Shown piece after piece: positions 34,176 to 46,400 of a stretch of 64,000 nucleotides of DNA. Below the pieces are notes generated by a model. The model ran no database searches and had not been told where the DNA came from. It worked only from the letters and a program-made list of their open reading frames with translations. Both the position numbers and the translations under genes were made by a program. Numbering within the stretch: position 1 is the stretch's first letter; every line of letters begins with the position of its first letter. Source of the DNA: Tribonema minus (taxonomy: Eukaryota; Sar; Xanthophyceae; Tribonematales; Tribonemataceae); assembly GCA_017506865.1 (NCBI GenBank), contig JAFCMP010000001.1, forward strand, positions 1,984,001 through 2,048,000, read 5' to 3'.

Positions 34176-37155
34176 CTATCGCGGCGGGCGCGCCGGAGGC
34201 GGCAGCATTTGCGTCGACTCCGCCGCTGTTGCCGCCGCCGCCGCCGCTGCTGCTGCTGACGTGCCCTCCCCATCTGCCTCTTTGCCTTCGTTGTCGCTAT
34301 CGTCGTCGTCGCCTCTAGCGCCGTCTTTCGCGAGGACCCCGAGGCACAGGTTGCCGATCATGTTCTGCGCGTTGACCCACCTGCGAGGTCGAGCGATGCG
34401 ATGGCGCGCACACACACAGAGTTGAAGTGATGATGGCGCCATGCGTGAGCGCATCGCAGGCGAGCGCGGTGCTACTGGCCTACCTTCAGAGCAGCAGCTC
34501 AAGTGCCTGCGTCTGATGATTGAGATGTACCGCTGAGACCGAAGAGACATGTGGGCGCAGCGCGTGAGAGCAGAAATGATGAGCCTGGCGCGGTGGGTGA
34601 CACAGGCACCGGAAACGCTGCCGTTGAGCATTGTTTTGCTGCTTCTACAGCCACCGGCGCAAGCAGCAGCAGTAGCAGCAGCGGCGGCAGCACCGACACC
34701 GAAAGCCCTAGCCCTAGGGCGGGGGCACGTCCGCCCTGCAGCACCGCTGGTACTACCATGGTAGGCTACCCCCTCGAACACTTCCCTCAAAGACGCTTCA
34801 ACGCCTGGTGCAGGCGAGCATGAACCTGCGGTTGCTACGCCACTTGCGCCCACAGCGGTAGTGAATCACCGGCCGCTTCCTTGGTCACTCGCTTCAGCAT
34901 TGATTTCCAAGCGGCATGTGCAGGCGCGCACAAACCTGTGGTATGTTTACGGCTGCACTGCTCCCGTCAAGTAGCTGCAACGCCCGACACATCTGCGGGA
35001 CTTCCTCAAGAACCGCATCGAGTCTGCGACCGCGCCGCGCACTTCATCTTTTAAGTCATCTCGTGGTACTTCAACTAGAGTCATCCAAGGTGGTACTTCA
35101 ACTGTTACTTCACCTGTGGTACTTGTTGAAGAGGCCCGTCATGTCCACGCCGGCGCCGCGCATGAGCATCTCGACGCCACCGGGGTGGTAGTGCAGGAAC
35201 GGCGTGATGTTGTACACGCGCCCCTCGTAGATGCTCCACGCGTCGTGCTCGGATCGATGCTGTCGCACCTCCGCCTGCAGGTTGAAGTTCAAGTTCAAGT
35301 ACAAATTGAGATTGCGTTGAGACTTAGGTTTTCAAAAGCGCTTTTCGTAGACGCTCCATGCGTCGAGCACCGATCGGTGCTGCCGCACCTCCTCCTGGAG
35401 GTTAAAGCTGAAGCTCAGGTAATAGTTGAGAGTGAAGTCGATACTCAGATAGAACATGATGGTGAGTCACGCGCCCCTCGCTATCAAGCTCCACGCGTCG
35501 CGCTCCAAAATCTGTGCTGCCGCACCTGCGCGCAGCATGCAAGCTGAAGTGGAGGGCAAAGTTGAACTTTGAACTTCAATAAAGATTTGAACAAGTGTTG
35601 TCGTAAATGCACCGCCGTACATGCTCCACTCGCCGTGCTCCCATCGCTGCTGACGCACCTCCGCCTGAACGGCACGGCCGCTGAAATCCAAAACTCAAGT
35701 CGAAGCTGAGGCTTGAGCGCGCGGCGACAGCGCCTGAGTACCCGCCATGGTCACGCGCGATGCGCAGAGGGTTGCGACTGCTGCTGAGCGGAAATGAATT
35801 CCGCTCATCCTCAGTGACTACACCACCGCTGCACGAAATGGGCATCCGTCGGGGCGCCATCGCGTCATGAACGCGCCGCATGCGCGCACGCACTCTCTCT
35901 CTCTCACCTTGGTGATCGTGCGCATGCCGCGGCCGCCCGTGCCCGCCAGGTCCGTGGCCTTGCTGGACAGCAGGTTCCAGTCCTGCGTGCCGACGAACGC
36001 ACCGGAGCGATCAAATTAAGCCGCGCTCGAGGCTCGACAGGTCACGGGAAGATGCGGTGGACGCTGTGACGAGTGCTGGTCTGCGTCGGGTGCGCGCGCA
36101 GCAGCAGTGCGCGGCGGATGGTCGATCGGCGCTGCGCGTGGCACCGTGCTGAGGGCTAGGGTTACTGGCGGCATGCGTAAGGGTAGAATCAGCAGCAGCA
36201 CACTGCCGGCACACGCACGGGGCAGGATGGATGGACGCGGTGACCTGGCACCTGCCTGCATGGTGCGGTTTGCTGCCGCAGCCAAGACCCTTAGCCTAGC
36301 CCTCACCCTGACCCCGTGTGCACGAGGGCGCGCTGGCGCCAGCGCTGCAGCGCTTGCATACTGGCGTCTGCGATCGACCCATTTTTTCCGGCCTTCACGA
36401 TTGAACCTGTTGTTGAAATGATTAACATTGTGTACTATTTGCACCTCCTTGGCCGATTCTGTCCAACTGGTTTCCGGTCACTGCCAGAGGCCCGTAAACT
36501 GCAGCACGTCACCGCCGCCAAGTACACGACAGCAGCGGTACTGTAGGCTTCGTGCTCCTTGATGAGAACGAATGCTTTCATTGCATTGCTTGGGCCTTCC
36601 CGACATCAGTTGTGAGCGATGCTGGTGTTTGACATATGCAAGGTTAAACGAGTAAAGTTTCACCAGCACAGAACACCAGTGCCTGTGCGATGCAACTGGT
36701 GGATTTTGGTGCAGGCCGGGCACGGTGAGCTGCCACGAGTAGGCCAAGGAGAGAACATGTTCCCAATGAGCGGTTCATCAGAAGTCCTATGGGTACACAA
36801 TGTCTGCGCTAGTCGCGGCAGGTGCCACGAACAAGGCATCCGTCGGCAAGTGGTGTCGTGCAAGTGCCTGGCATGGTGTGCCTGAAGAGTTCTGATTATT
36901 AATCGGCACATGTCGCCGCGGACGTATCAAAAACGGACGCTGCGCCAGCACAAGTGCCACGATATGGATCTATTTAAAGTCATCATGGCTACATCTTTGG
37001 CCCGCTTCAAGATCCCCTGTACCGTGCTGGCACGGGATGAGGGCACTTACCAGAATGCTGAAGCCCTTCTTTACTGCGTACTTCTGCCTCGGGTTCAGCC
37101 CCCCACTGGCCATCGCAATTCTCTCCTCTCGCGGCAGCGTCTCGCCTCCCGGCAT
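34176..37155 (-). CDS. Cytochrome b5 domain protein of the NCB5OR (CYB5R4) type, without reductase
   Basis: Exons on the complement: 37155-37051 (splice-open to 37191), 35982-35908, 35274-35114, 34380-34176. Phases match throughout, giving 181 aa from the Met at 37155. The sequence runs KKGFSILDWNLLSSKATDLAG, then ITKAEVRQHRSEHDAWSIYE, VYNITPFLHYHPGG and LFNKYHRWVNAQNMIGNLCL. Two haem-ligand histidines are present, in HPGG and KYHRWV. The GxSLxDW entry, the RWVN after the second histidine and the CLxG ending are hallmarks of the b5 domain of NADPH cytochrome b5 oxidoreductase. The CS and reductase domains of that enzyme are absent: after the b5 domain comes an acidic, Ala-rich tail and a stop. 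It may serve as a soluble electron carrier. The 5' end is uncertain; the gene is divergent from the tudor gene. Confidence 0.88.
35330..35680 (-). repeat. Three decayed copies of the b5 exon 5' edge
   Basis: On the complement, the acceptor-side part of exon 35274-35114 (GAGGTGCGACAGCATCGATC...) recurs at about 35397-35340, 35530-35470 and 35672-35610, upstream in the same intron. The copies drift in frame and lose the coding match beyond about 55 bp. Confidence 0.88.
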
Positions 37156-37403
37156 GATGGCTGCGCTGCGTGTTAACAACCACCTCTCGTCCTGCAGGCC
37201 AGATGAAGTTGGAGTGAAACTGAATACTTCAAGTTGGATCTGGATTTTGGAATAATGAATGCAAGGCAAGCACCAGATATGGCGCTGTGACCATGCGTCG
37301 TACAATCTGTAGTGCAATTGTATAGCGTGCCCGAGGCCTGACACATTCGACTGCAGAGTATAGAACGGCTTCACGAGATCGCAGCTTGCGCTGTCCCGTC
37401 ACC
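37156..37403. promoter_or_regulatory. Shared region between divergent b5 and tudor genes
   Basis: 248 bp between the proposed starts (37155 minus, 37404 plus). The first b5 exon is splice-open to 37191, so the leader may extend into this region. Confidence 0.4.
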
Positions 37404-40400
37404 ATGTACGGAGGTGATGAAGGTCTGGATGACTTCATGAACGACGAGAGTGACGACAATGGCATGCTGCGAAGCACTGGGGACATGGTGCAATTTGGCA
37501 CCATGACCCTCGGCGAGAGCTCCAGATCCGGTCACCGCCATCATCACAGCAGCAGCGCAGGACGGCAGAAGCAGCAGCCCCAGCAAGCATCTCCAGCAAT
37601 CTCGTCGTTCGCAGGCAAGCCGCTTGGCCCTCACATTGTAATCTCCGCCTACAATAATCACAGTGACGAAAGTTAAGCGTTGTGCGACCACACGTGCAAC
37701 TGCCATTACACGCCATGTTGGTGCCGTTGTACCAAGTAGACATCCACTGCTTCCCGGCGCGCTGCGCTTGCTGCGGAGTGCACTTGGATCCTGCCACGCT
37801 ACCGCACAGCACTGAGTCGCCTGGAGCCCTCATCTGCAGCTGCAGCACTTGGGACGCGGTACGCCAGCACTGACCCCCCTCAAACCCGTCCTCCTCCTCC
37901 CGTCCCCAGCTACCTCAACGTAGGTTGGCTTCACTGATCTTGCGTTCAACATTCGTTGCGTCTCGCGCGTCAAGTCTCCTGCCGTTGCCGCGCAACCGCC
38001 GCAGACGCCAAGGCCTTCTTCGCGTCCGCAACGGGCGGCGCGGGCGCGGGCGACGCCTCCCCCCCCGCCCCCCTCACCCCCCCCAGCGACCGCGAGTCAG
38101 GAGGCGACAGCGACGCCGCCGTCACGCGAACGCGCCACCAGCAGCAGCGCTCCACAAAAGCATCGTCGCACGGCAGGCACGCGCGCGGCAAGAGCGCGCA
38201 GCAGCAGATGGACGAGCTGCTGGCCTCCAGCGGAAGCAGCGGCGGCGGCGGCGGCGGCGATGGCGGCGGCGGGTCGCGACGGAACACGGGGAGATTGATG
38301 GGGGGCGCGGGGGGCGCGAAGGGGGCGGGGACAGGGGGAGTCTCACAGGGGGGGCTGGGCAGGGGGTATGGTGACAACGGTGACGTGCCATTGGCGGTGG
38401 GAATGGCCGTGGAGGCCCGGTTCGGGGGCAGGGTGAGTGTCTGCGTGGAAGCGTGGTATTGGTAGGATTGTAATATTTGGTGAATGAAAAGAAGGGGTAT
38501 GAATATACCAGCTGTTACGGTTTCAGCTTTCAAGTAAGATACGTCAACTTCACCGGTAGCTGTAGCTGAACGTCGAATACCTGGACGTGCACAAAATGTC
38601 AGAAATTGCTCAAGAGCACAGTGGAGTGACGGTTGCTGTTGAACTGTGCAGTGACGCAAAAGTTCATAGGGCTTCTTCTGCCAGTGACTTCGACGGCACT
38701 AGGGGGCTCTACTGGCTGTGCAGCAGCACCGTTTGAGCTGTTGAGTGCGGTGTTTGTACGGGATGGCGACCAGCATGTGACAATAGTTGCATACGTGGGC
38801 ATTGTTGCCGAGATGCAGCTGCGGCCTGCGTGTGCAAGCCACGATGAGCATCACCACGTTTTGTGGATGGCCGCTGCCTGTGTTGTGACCAGCCCGATGC
38901 CATGCCATCGTTGTATGCTGTTTTGAGTTGGCAGTCAAAGCCGGTGCTGCTGCGCCAGTGTCCGTGTAGAAATTCGCTGAGAGGGGAAATTGTGCTGAAA
39001 GTCTTTGTTTGCAACAAGTAGTGAAAAATGATGTCCAGTATGTGTGAAAAAGCATATTCAACCATGATAGAGACCTTACATGCACAGTTTGATACAGCTG
39101 TGGTACCGATGCATCAGAAGTGCAGCAGCGGCCATCTGAACGTTGAGCAAAACACTTCAGAGATGCTCATAAAATGCTTTCCGTCTTGCCGAATGCGCCC
39201 CCCCCCCCTCCCCCCCCCCCCCAATAGACGCAAATTCTTCAGAGATGCTCATAAAATGCTTTCCATCTCACAGAATGCGCCCCCCCCCCCCCCCCTCAAA
39301 TAGATACAAATTCCTCAGCTTCTTTGCCGTCCTTTCTAGACGTATGTGTACGAGGGGCAATGAATATGAAAATTGGCTAGGTTGCGGCTGTGCCACTCGG
39401 GAAACGCAGAGGCAGCCGCATGTGAGACAGTGCAAAAGATGATTCATGCAAGAACGCTCCTAGGCTGCAAGCCAGCGTCTCTGCAATACGCGGCACGCGG
39501 TAATCTTCAATGTGGCTTGCTGAGTTGCCATCGATACGGCATCCACTAGTGGTGAACGTTCTACTAGGTTACCATTGAGACAACGTCATTTTCATGAATT
39601 TTTTGGCTTCAAAGCTGTTAAAGCATTACGTTTTGCGGATGTGCAAATTCACTCTGCATGCCTCGACAATGTCCCGCAACACCAGCTTTTTTTCTTTTAT
39701 TTTTTTTCTTCCTTGGCACTCCCTTCGAAAAAAATACTTCGAAGTACCTTTGTTTGCTCGTCTACAAACACGTCGTGAGACAAGCAAGTATCAGTCTATC
39801 TAGTCTAGTGTTGAAACGCACTGCACACGCCACCGGCGACAGAGAGAAGTGGCCCAGACCTACTACTGCAACCCTTAGCATCTGTGAAAACAACACTGCA
39901 ATTGCGCCCCTTACCCCTCATTTCAAGCTACTACTTCAACGCCAGCGTGCCCCCTCCCCCCCCCCCCCACAACCGCAGGCGCGCTGGTTCCCGGGAACCG
40001 TAACCGCCGTGCACGCCGACGGCGCCTGTGCGATCGCGTACGCGGACGGCGACAGGTGAGGCCGCTGAGCGTTGCTGCAGAATGTCTGCACTGTTCAGAA
40101 AGCGTCAGCGCGCCAGGGCGTCGTTGTGTGAGCGAGAGTGGCTCCGCCTGCCCCCGCAGCTGAGATTCTCTCTGAGGTTCTCAGCAGCGGGGAGAATTTG
40201 GGGGCTGTCGCTGCCGCCGCGTGTGTGTGAGACGCTGCACGAGTGTGCGCGTGGAGGGGGGCAGGTAGGTATGGAAAGGATGAGCATCAGCGCAACGTTC
40301 GACGGGGGCAGGTAGGTATGGCGAGGATGAGCATCAGCGCAATGATCAACGGAGGCAGGTATAGCAAGGATGAGCATCAGCGCAATGTTCGACAAAGGCA

Positions 40401-43400
40401 GGTAGGTACGGCAAGGATGAGCATCAGCCCAATGTTCGACGGAGGCAGGTACAAATGGCAAGGATGAGCGCAATGTTTGATGGAGGCAGGTAAGTACGGA
40501 GACGGAGGCAGATGCAGATGTAGAGCAGATGGCAGATGATGATAATGAGATGATGGACGGAAAGCAAGTGAATCGAATTGATTGATTTGATTGAGGACGC
40601 ACACACATATAAAGGAGCGTCGCTTGTTGTTCGGCAGGAAGTCTGGGGTCCTCCTAGCTTTGCACCTGGGCAGGTTCTGAATCAGGGGTGGCTTTGTGAG
40701 GCCAACGGCGGCGGTTTGAGCCGTGTGTTGAACGCCCGGTCCAGAACATGCGGACGTGGTGCCTGACAAACAAAGCGTCAGCGCTCAGCAGCACACGACG
40801 TTGAGAGCACCGGGCCCTTCTCTTCCGCGCCACACCGCCGCCGCCGCCGCCGCCCCGCCACCGCCGCCACGTCGCAGGGAGGAGCGCGTGCCGCGGCGGC
40901 GCGTGCGGCTGCCGGGCGACGCGCCGGCGCCGCTGCGTGCGGGCAACGCCGTCGACGTGGTGCGCGCCGGCGGCCGCTGCGCCGCCGGCGCCGTGCGGCG
41001 CGACAACGGCGACGGCACCGTGTACGTCGCGTTCAAGGATGGCGAAGTGGACTGGGCGGTGCCGCGCGCGCGCGCGCTGGGGCGGTGGGCGGCGTGCGGC
41101 GGCGGCGACGGCGCGGCGGGTGAGCGGGCTGCGCCATGCCTGTGGCCAACGCACAGCGCTCTATGCGATGCGCATAGCTACCGCCAAAAGGGTTGCAGCG
41201 GCGGCGGCGCTGCGGCAGCGGCGGCGGCGCCGGTGGGCGCGCACGACGCGTCCGTGGGGCGGCGTGGACGGAGCGATGCCCCGTCGCTGAGCGCTGGGGC
41301 TCGGGCACGGCAGGCGAGCTGACGCTGTGTGCAGGCGAGCTGACGCTGTGTGGGGCCCTCCGCGCCCCCACGCGCGCGCGCGCGTCACCGGAGGGTGAAT
41401 GTATCTGCGCGCCGGGCATGCCGATGTGTCTTGGCGTGCCGCATTGCGGCGCCGATTACGTGCGAGCTCTGTCCAGTGCGGATGCTCAGCTGACAGCTGA
41501 ACAAACACGCCCCGGCGCGAGATCGCAAACACGCCCCGGCGCGAGAGCGCTGTCGTGCACTCAGATTCTCTCGCCGCAGGCCTGCTGTAGGCAGAGGTAT
41601 GGTGTCTTGCAGGCGCCGACGCTGCCGTAGAGCCCGCTGCTACGTCTGCTGCTTGGCTGTTGTAAGTTAAGGTCGGGGATAGGGTCAGGGGTAGCCGTTG
41701 AACATGCAGGTCCAGGCAGTCCAGAAGTATGGTCCTTCTGCGTGCATCTGCAGAATATGCTTGCAGCCGGTAATCTCACTGTGTCCGCAATGGTCAAAAT
41801 CACAGCACCCGCATGACATGTGATGAGAGCTATCAAAGGAGTGTCACGCATGCAGTAATACTTTGTTCGCGAGCCAGTGAAATCGAGTGCCCCAGCTCCC
41901 CCCCCCCCCCCCCCTCTCTCGTGTGCAGAACCGAATGGGAGCAGCATCGCTCAAGGCGACACTGCTGGTGCCAGCGGCAACGGTGGCGGGCTGCACTGGA
42001 TTCACGCCATCGCTGCCGCGCAGCCCCCGCCCGCCGACACCAAGTGAGTCCACAGCGCTCAGCATCAGTGCTCAGCATCAGTGTGCTCGGTAATGTCGTC
42101 TGCGTCACGTGTTCTGGAAGGCAAAGCATCATGCTCAATATCGTCATGTGCATCTCGTTTCCTGGGAGGCAGAAGCGCCTGCTGCAGGCACCGCCAGGGG
42201 GCCCAGTCGGGAAATTTGCATCTAAACCTAAGGCTAGGGCCGCAGCGCTGCTGCACGGCAGCTTCGGCCTGCCGCGGCGCGGCGGCAGCGCGCTATTTGG
42301 GCTGTCGTTCGAACGCGAGCGTTGCACGTCGCAGCGGCAACGCCGAAACGAAGCTCGCCAAATGTATTTTCAGCATGACAGCACGGCTGGATGCGACCGC
42401 TCTCGCGCGACGCGGCGGCAGCGACAGGCCGGCGGCGCAGCCTGCGCGTGCGTGCGCGCACCACCCCGCTGCTGCTGCGGTGACTGCTGAGCGTCCGCTG
42501 CGCGCGGAGGCAGCCGTCGAAATGCGCGCACCGAGAGACCAGCCACGGCGCTCAGCAATGCGCCTGGCGCGCGTGGCAAAGCAGGCGGCCAGCTCCGTGC
42601 GCCGCTCTCTTCTTGGTCCCACGTGCCGCCGCTCTCTCGTCCCCGACGTGAGCACAGTGGTGCCAGCGGCCGCAGGGACCGCGTGCCAGCGGTGCACGGC
42701 GCCGGGGCTGCAGGTCAAAGTAGTGTGTACCTGCAACTGTTCTGCGCCCATCTGCAGCATCGCGAGTCGCCATGCCTGCTCCCCCCTCCCCCCCCCGGCC
42801 CGCTGCCACCTCACACACACACCACCCTCTAATCTGCGATACCTGCCTTACCCCCCCCCACACACACACACACTGCCCGCAGGCCCGCCATCGACAGCCC
42901 CCTCAGCCCGGGCAGCCCCTTCGGCGGCTCGCCGCTGCGCCCGACTTCCGCCGCCGCCGCGCTCTTCGCGGGATCCCCCGCCGCCGCTGCCTCCATCAAC
43001 TACTTGGCGCTGGCCGACACTGCCGCCGCCGCCGCCGCCGCCGCCGCCGCTGATAGCCTCACCCTCTCTGACACCGGCGGCGCCGGCGCGTTCGCGTTTT
43101 CGCCGTTGCCGCCGCGCCGCGCCGCTGCTGCCAGCGCTCCTGCCAGCGGCGCCGGCAGCAGCGCTGCCGCCGAGCCTGCCGCAGTGGCGGCGGCGGCTGT
43201 TGATGGCTGGGAGCAGTGGCGCATCAGCAGCAGCGGCGGCGGCGTCGGCGGCGTCGGCGGGGCCATTGGCGGCCACCGCAGAGTCAAGTCGCCGTCGACT
43301 GCGCCGGGTGCTGCTGAGCTCAACGCATTTGGAGCCGTGCCGCTGGCAGCGCTGGAGGCGAAGGCGACGCCTGCACCGGCGGCGGCGGTGCTGCCGGCGG

Positions 43401-46400
43401 CGCTCGCGGCGGCAGCCACGGCGGCGCCACCGAATGCCCCGGTGGCAGAGGCGAAAGTGGCAGCGGCAGCGGCGGCCGCGATCGCCACCTCAGGCGCGGA
43501 CATCGCTTATGCAGCAGCCAGACCGTTGTCGGCATCCCTGGTGGCGGCGGCGCTGCCAGTCGCAGCACCAGCGGCAGTGGCGATGGCATCAGCGCCGCCG
43601 GCATCGCTGGCGCTGCCGTCAGCTGCGGCAGCGGCGGCGCCGCCAGCTGCGACCACGACTGCGGCAGCAGCAGCGGCGCCGACAACTGCGGCAGCAGCGA
43701 CAACTGCAGCAGCGGCGGCGGCGGCGGTGGCGGCGGCGGCGCCGCCGCCTCAGGCAGCGGGTGCAGCCGGCAAGGGCGCCCCCGTTACAATTTCACCTCA
43801 GGCGGCGGCAGTTTCGCCATGCGCCGCTGGCGGCTCGTCGCTGTCGGCAGGCGTTTTGCCACGCGCAGCCGCCACTTCGCCGCGCAGCGCGGCCGCAGCG
43901 TTCTCCAGCTGGGGCGCGCGCGGCGGCAGCCCTCGGCTGACCAGCGGCTCGGCATCCAGCAGAGCAAAGGTGCGTGTGTCGCCCTTGAAGTAAACTTCGA
44001 AGTATGTTGAAGTTGATGCACGGAAGGGGGGCGCGCGTCGTGGGAGCGCTGCCACCGCCCATGTGCCGAGCATCAGTTTGAAGCGCGGTGATGCGCAGCA
44101 GCGCTCCACACAGCTTGGGCGCCGGCGGCCGGCCCGAGCGCGCGCGCGCGCGCGCGACAGAACATGCACGCTATCACCACTTTGAGCGCGCCGCGTCGCG
44201 CGACTTGCCGTCCGCGTACAGCGACGGTGCATCGTCGCCGCTGCATGCAGGCGCCTCCTGTGCACTTATCTTCAAGACAACCGCGCGCTCTGAGCCGTGC
44301 TGCGCCTGTGCTGCCGCCGCCGCGCAGGCACCCGCCGCCGCAGCGGCAGCGGCGCGCGCCGCCCCCGACCCCCCCGGGAGGAGGGACCCCGGGTGGGAGG
44401 ACGCGCGACGCGACGTGCAACGCCAGTACGCGCGTGAGGCCATGGAGCTGAGCGAGGAGGTGAGCATCGCTCAACGCTAACCCTAGCCCTAGGATGCTGG
44501 ATCCTGCCGCGCGCGTGTCTTTTATGCTGACTTTGATGGCCGATGAGGCCATGGAGCTGAGCGAGGAGGTAACAGTGCTCAGTCCTAACCCTAACCATAG
44601 GCTGCCAAAAAACTCGCTTCGGCGTGACGTGCAGCGCCAGTACGCGCGCGAGGCCATGGTTAGGGTTAGGGTTAGGGTTAGGGTTAGGGTTAGGGTTAGC
44701 AAGTAGCTGCGCGAGGAGGTAAAGCGCGCAGCCGTACCCCTAACGTCCTGCTGCTGGATCTCGCCGCGCGCGCGATTGACACGCCGGCAGGATTTCTTTC
44801 ATGGCTGATGATGGGGCCATGAAGGAGCTGAGCAAGGAGGTAACAGTGCTCAACCGTAACCCTAGCCGTAGGCTGCTGGATCTCGCTGCGCGCGCATCTG
44901 ACGCGCTGGCAGTTTTTTTCCAAGGCCGATGAGGCCATGGAGCTGAGCGAGGAGGTGACCACGCTCAACCCTGATTCTAGCCCTAGGCTGCTGTATCTCG
45001 CCGCGCGCGCGTTTGACCCGCTGGCAGGATTTTTTTCCATGGCCAATGAGGACGTTTTCCATGGCCAATGAGGACGTAGCTGAGCTGAGCGAGGAGGTTA
45101 CAGCGCTCATCCCTAACCGTAGCCCTAGGCCGCTGGATCTCGTTGCGCGCGCGTCCGATGCACTGACATGAAGTTTTGGTCATGGCCGATTTGCGCACAA
45201 TCCCTCTGGGGCACGGCAACACTTGCGCTTTTGTGATGCCACCTGTCCTCGCTGCCCGCGATCGCCTCGTAAATCTGCTCGCCTCACGTGCAAGCGGCGA
45301 GGCAAACCGCCCGCGTCAACGCCGTCTGTTTCGTGCGCGCACCCGACCGCGGCGGGCCTGCTCTCGTTTGCCTGTACAGCCCGCGGTTTGTGTGAAGGCA
45401 TTTATAGTGTCCGGTGCAGCTGCCAGCACGTGCGCACAAGGCCGGGCAAGCTCAGTGCCGGCAGAAGTCCCGCGCAGACGTCGCGAGTTTTTTTGTTTTG
45501 TTTTGCGTGAAGGAGGCGAAATGCTCCAGTTTTCCAGGATCCATTTCGCTCTGTCTCCATGCGCAGCGGAGCGCTGCGCTGATTCGTGCAACACCCCCTG
45601 CAGCGGGGCTCTAACCCTAATCCTACGGGCGAAGGGGTAGGGTTAGGGATAGCCCCTAACATCAATCGCGGCCACCGCCCCCACCTGTAGCGTTGACCCC
45701 CAGTTTTTGCGCGGCCTGTGCGAGAGGCCGCGAAGATGAGCAAGGGGGTGCTCCTCCCTGGCCACGTGTGCCGATTGCATATGCGTCGCTGCGCGTCACA
45801 ACAGACTGTATTCATTTGGTGGTAGTTGGCCACTATGACGGTATGTGTGATCTACGTTCGCACTCGCAGCGAATGCTGTTCCAGTCTGATCTTCAAGTTG
45901 AAGAAGCTAACCGTGCAGCGGCAGACTGCATCCTGCGGTAGACTGCCATTCTGCTTGCTGTCTGCAGCGCGAGTGATCGAGGGGGCTGCTCCGTGCGAGG
46001 CCTTACCATACCCCTAAATTTTGCTTTGTGCTTACCGCCCCATCACACACGCACCAGCGCGTGACTAGCACTTGCCTCTTTCATCGCTCCGCTGCGTGAT
46101 GACCCTGCAGGTGCGGCTGCTGAAGGCAAAGCTGGCGCAGCGCGAGGTGACATTTGAGGTATGCTCCAACATCATGTGCACGTACATGCGTGCTCTATTG
46201 GGCTCAAACCTTCACAGTACTGCAGCGGGAGTGCATCGTTCTCCGAAGTCGCCATACTGCAAAGGACACACATACGACTTCGATGTATGCGTCTGCAGTT
46301 TGCACCAACAGTAACTGGCGTTCCTGGATGAGCGGCGGCACGCTGAGCTGGTCCATGGTTTCGCCACAGGGACTTACGCCCTGCAAAACGCGCTACTGAG

